NCBI GenBank assembly: GCA_964638815.1 | Contig: CAZXBB010000017.1 | Location: 1-6,001, forward strand | Source of the DNA: CAZXBB01 sp964638815 | GTDB taxonomy: Bacteria; Planctomycetota; Phycisphaerae; Phycisphaerales; SM1A02 | Length of the DNA: 6,001 bases | Reading direction: 5' to 3' | Shown: positions 5,201-6,001 of the stretch, one piece after another | How the letters are laid out: every line of letters starts with the position of its first letter | How positions within the stretch are numbered: the stretch's first letter is position 1 | Position numbers and translations under genes: made by a program | Notes under the pieces: model-generated | What the model was told of the DNA's origin: nothing | Seen by the model: only the letters and a program-made list of their open reading frames with translations | The model's database searches: none

Positions 5201-6001
5201 ATGTCTGCCGGACAAATGATCTCCGGATCGTCATCGTCAGTCACCGTCACGGTGAACGAGCACACGGCCATGTTGCCGGCCGCGTCCGTCACCGTGTATT
5301 CCTCGACGGTCACGCCCACCGGGAACGCGGCGCCGCTGCCCAGACCACCGGTCTGAGCCGTCGACTCGCCGGGGCAGTTATCCGTGCCCACCGGTGTCGT
5401 GTACGCCACCACCGCGCTGCACGTGCCGGGATCCGCGCTCACCGCGATATCCGCGGGACACGTGATCTCGGGATCCTCATCGTCGGTCACCGTCACCGTG
5501 AACGAGCACACGGCCACGTTGCCGCCGGCGTCCGTCACCGTGTATTCCTCGACCGTCACGCCCACCGGGAACGCCGAGCCGCTGCCCAGGCCGTCGGTCT
5601 GAGCCGTCGACGCGCCGGGGCAGTTGTCCGTGCCCACCGGAGCTGCGTACGCCACCACCGCGCTGCACGCGCCGGGATCGGTGCTCACCACGATGTCCGC
5701 CGGACACGTGATCTCCGGATCCTCATCATCCGTCACCGTCACGGTGAACGAGCACACGGCCACGTTGCCGCCGGCGTCCGTCACCGTGTATTCCTCGACC
5801 GTCACGCCCACCGGGAACGCCGAGCCGCTCCCCAGGCCGTCGGTCTGAGCCGTCGTCGCCCCGGGGCAGTTGTCCGTGCCGACCGGAGCCGCGTACGCCA
5901 CGATCGCGCTGCACGCGCCGGGATCCGCGCTCACCACGATGTCCGCCGGACACGTGATCTCGGGATCCTCATCGTCGGTCACCGTCACGGTAAACGAGCA
6001 C
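2266..6001 (-). CDS. Large secreted HYR-repeat protein with dockerin-like loops and C-terminal beta-solenoid (5' end outside window)
   Basis: Partial gene: the frame is open to the right edge, where codons for C-S-F-T continue the repeat pattern, so the GTG at 5988 is an internal Val and not a start. Residues below are counted from that codon. Residues 5-659 are eight tandem HYR (hyalin-type, Ig-like) repeats, each with four Cys. Residues 660-759 are a module I do not recognise, with Cys at 681, 689, 715 and 720. Residues 760-825 hold two dockerin/EF-hand-like loops, and 851-873 a third. Residues 880-1205 are a Gly/Val-rich beta-solenoid opening with a W-x5-NW motif near 891-897. A charged tail follows, with no membrane anchor or sorting signal. 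Cys are absent after residue 826. The likely role is an extracellular adhesive or structural protein; HYR domains are known from cell-surface adhesion proteins. Ligand and enzymatic activity cannot be read; no catalytic motif is visible. The stop TGA overlaps the next gene's ATG. Confidence 0.95.
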   Translation of the reverse strand, partial: CSFTVTVTDDEDPEITCPADIVVSADPGACSAIVAYAAPVGTDNCPGATTAQTDGLGSGSAFPVGVTVEEYTVTDAGGNVAVCSFTVTVTDDEDPEITCPADIVVSTDPGACSAVVAYAAPVGTDNCPGASTAQTDGLGSGSAFPVGVTVEEYTVTDAGGNVAVCSFTVTVTDDEDPEITCPADIAVSADPGTCSAVVAYTTPVGTDNCPGESTAQTGGLGSGAAFPVGVTVEEYTVTDAAGNMAVCSFTVTVTDDDDPEIICPADIAVSTDPGACSAVVAYTPPVGTDGCPGATTALTGGLGSGSAFPVGVTVEEYTVTDAGGNMAVCSFTVTVTDDEDPEITCPADIVVDNDPGVCGATVVYAAPVGTDNCPGATTVFAGGLGSGSFFPVGDTIESYTVTDANGNMSTCSFTVTVEDTEDPTITCPADIVVDSEPGVCGATVVYTAPVGDDNCPGATTVRSSGLGSGSFFPIGDTFESYTVTDAAGNMATCFFRITVNDTEDPTITCPADIVVDNDPGVCGATVVYTAPVGDDNCPGATTALSGGLGSGSFFPVGDTIESYTVTDADGNMSTCSFTVTVNDIENPTITCPPNVTSPADAGGCTADAANVDLGSPVTDDNCGVAGVSNDAPSVFPAGDTTVTWTVVDDSGNMATCEQTVTIDSTNEMLLSLRLAGAVTPVLTRCITFEFSLCGGGTVVHRQELSFAGGIFNGFIEIPCGNYDCVNVRDELHTLARTLDSGDGFVIAGSQYVANFIGVGRNLLGGNLNDDNYIDILDFGIFVGQFQMVVGSSDCDTLPNHADISGDGTVFSEDFAFIQGNFFEFSDDPCCAAPAHYGGPLAQISVEELWQRGLGHLTVADLNRDRMLDELDIVAFLSGARPQPLAVFSGADGGRWHDAGNWADGRLPTAQTDVMFDKEVVIDRHGAEARDVTALSGATLTLRNGDLTARRVTIESGATLRVEGDSVLAVESLVLAEGATLDWSGGVIEIAGGTYVQADADLIVGNSARVSTLRLVGGAEGAIPRDLLIGMDEGDAGVVAVIESTIEVGRDLHVGFGGHGWLEVIDGVVTATNAYVGMLDTASGNITLSGPEARLDLAGEARIGQAGTGRVLIEGGAMMTARFLEIGAYGELDVTFDPAASPAVLVDGTALLNGLLRVDLPAGVILWPGDEFTVIEAGELFGRFDAVDVPELGPNAEIQVVYGPDRVILKVKTVAVLPPGENGGPAPDEETKRRQLAPPLEESLR
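2374..3351 (-). other. C-terminal beta-solenoid region (autotransporter/PEP-CTERM-associated-repeat style)
   Basis: Residues 880-1205 open with a G-x-R-W-x5-N-W-x5-L-P-x4-D-V-x-F signature that commonly begins bacterial beta-helix passenger regions. They continue with about a dozen short strands alternating with Gly/Asp/Ala turns (for example the GATLTLRNGDL, GATLRVEGDS and GATLDWSGG rungs, then LIVG, LLIGMDEGDAG, LHVGFGGHG and ARIGQAGTG rungs). This resembles the T5SS/PEP-CTERM-associated repeat pattern (established family style; not profile-checked). The end, with a G-x-F-D-x-V-x-V-P stretch and a final beta strand, resembles the cap seen before sorting signals. Here no PEP-CTERM, membrane segment or autotransporter barrel follows, so surface attachment must come from elsewhere. 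Confidence 0.6.
3514..3711 (-). other. Dockerin type I-like pair of EF-hand loops within the large CDS
   Basis: Residues 760-825 contain two calcium-loop-like segments each followed by a hydrophobic helix: N-x-N-D-D-N-Y-I-D-x-x-D-F (about 762-774) and A-D-I-S-G-D-G-T-V-F-S-E-D-F (about 797-810). A doubled F-hand loop plus helix is the known architecture of type I dockerins, which bind cohesins in a calcium-dependent way. The second loop has Phe at position 8 and Ser at position 9, where Asp is common, so it is degenerate. A third loop-like segment, D-L-N-R-D-R-M-L-D-E-L-D (856-867; nt 3388-3423), follows. The position in the middle of the protein is unusual, since dockerins are normally terminal. 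Confidence 0.6.
3712..4011 (-). other. Unclassified Cys-containing module between HYR array and dockerin-like loops
   Basis: About 100 residues (660-759 of the visible protein) lie between the last HYR repeat and the first calcium-loop-like segment. Four Cys (681, 689, 715, 720) and alternating hydrophobic stretches suggest a disulfide-stabilised beta fold, followed by a segment containing RDELHTLARTL that looks helical. It sits directly before the dockerin-like region, as accessory modules next to dockerins often do. I do not recognise the family; the boundaries are set by the neighbouring modules rather than by a profile. Confidence 0.55.
4012..5976 (-). repeat. Tandem array of eight HYR-type repeats (246-bp units) inside the large CDS
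   Basis: Seven units of exactly 82 codons begin at 5976, 5730, 5484, 5238, 4992, 4746 and 4500, followed by one of 81 codons (4254-4012). Each begins near D-x-E-D-P-x-I-x-C-P and carries Cys at unit positions 9, 22, 37 and 75 (9, 22, 40 and 74 in the last), consistent with two disulfides per domain. Units 1-4 form one subfamily (AFPVGVTVEEYTVTD), and units 5-7 another (FFPxGDTxESYTVTD). Unit 8 is divergent and resembles the canonical HYR form (FPAGDTTVTWTV). Units 1 and 2 differ at about 13 of 246 bases by hand alignment, mostly silently. The array runs off the right edge, so the copy number is a minimum. Confidence 0.95.

Noticed and set aside
5986..5988. GTG at 5988 as the start of the large protein
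   Set aside because: It is the Val of a conserved CSFTVTVTD linker; the preceding codons C-S-F-T continue the repeat and the frame stays open to the edge.

Overview
The window is GC-rich bacterial DNA. It carries three genes, all on the minus strand, that read as one tightly packed operon entering from the right edge. A planctomycete, probably of the Phycisphaerae type, is the best guess. The reasons are the very high GC, a cohesin-like protein ending in a two-repeat dockerin that closes on W-G-P-C, a long HYR-repeat protein joined to dockerin-like and beta-solenoid modules, and a secreted HEAT-like helical protein. This assignment is inferred from protein style and was not tested by any search.

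Layout, in transcription order (right to left). (1) 6001-2266: the C-terminal 1,244 or so residues of a very large secreted protein whose 5' end lies outside the window. It has eight visible HYR-type repeats (seven of exactly 82 residues, then a divergent one of 81), a Cys-containing module of unknown fold, two or three dockerin/EF-hand-like calcium loops, and a Cys-free beta-solenoid with an acidic/basic tail. (2) 2269-1520: a 249-residue exported protein with a signal peptide, a cohesin-like beta-sandwich region and a C-terminal dockerin. Its ATG overlaps the previous stop (ATGA) and has a strong Shine-Dalgarno sequence. (3) 1489-239: a 416-residue exported, Cys-free, all-helical protein with an N-terminal coiled coil and HEAT-like helices, of unknown function. 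(4) 238-1: no gene. It holds a two-copy 68-bp direct repeat built from perfect 10-bp-arm palindromes, followed by a long C-run tract (G-run on the transcribed-sense strand).

All three products appear to leave the cytoplasm. The first is a repetitive surface or extracellular scaffold/adhesin type of protein. The second carries both a cohesin-like and a dockerin module, so it could link to the dockerin-like loops of the first. The third could be a periplasmic partner. This joint role is inference from domain content and operon structure only. The most unusual elements are the alternating palindrome array with adjacent G-run tract at the operon's 3' end, the mosaic HYR array, and the pairing of cohesin-like and dockerin-like modules in translationally coupled genes.
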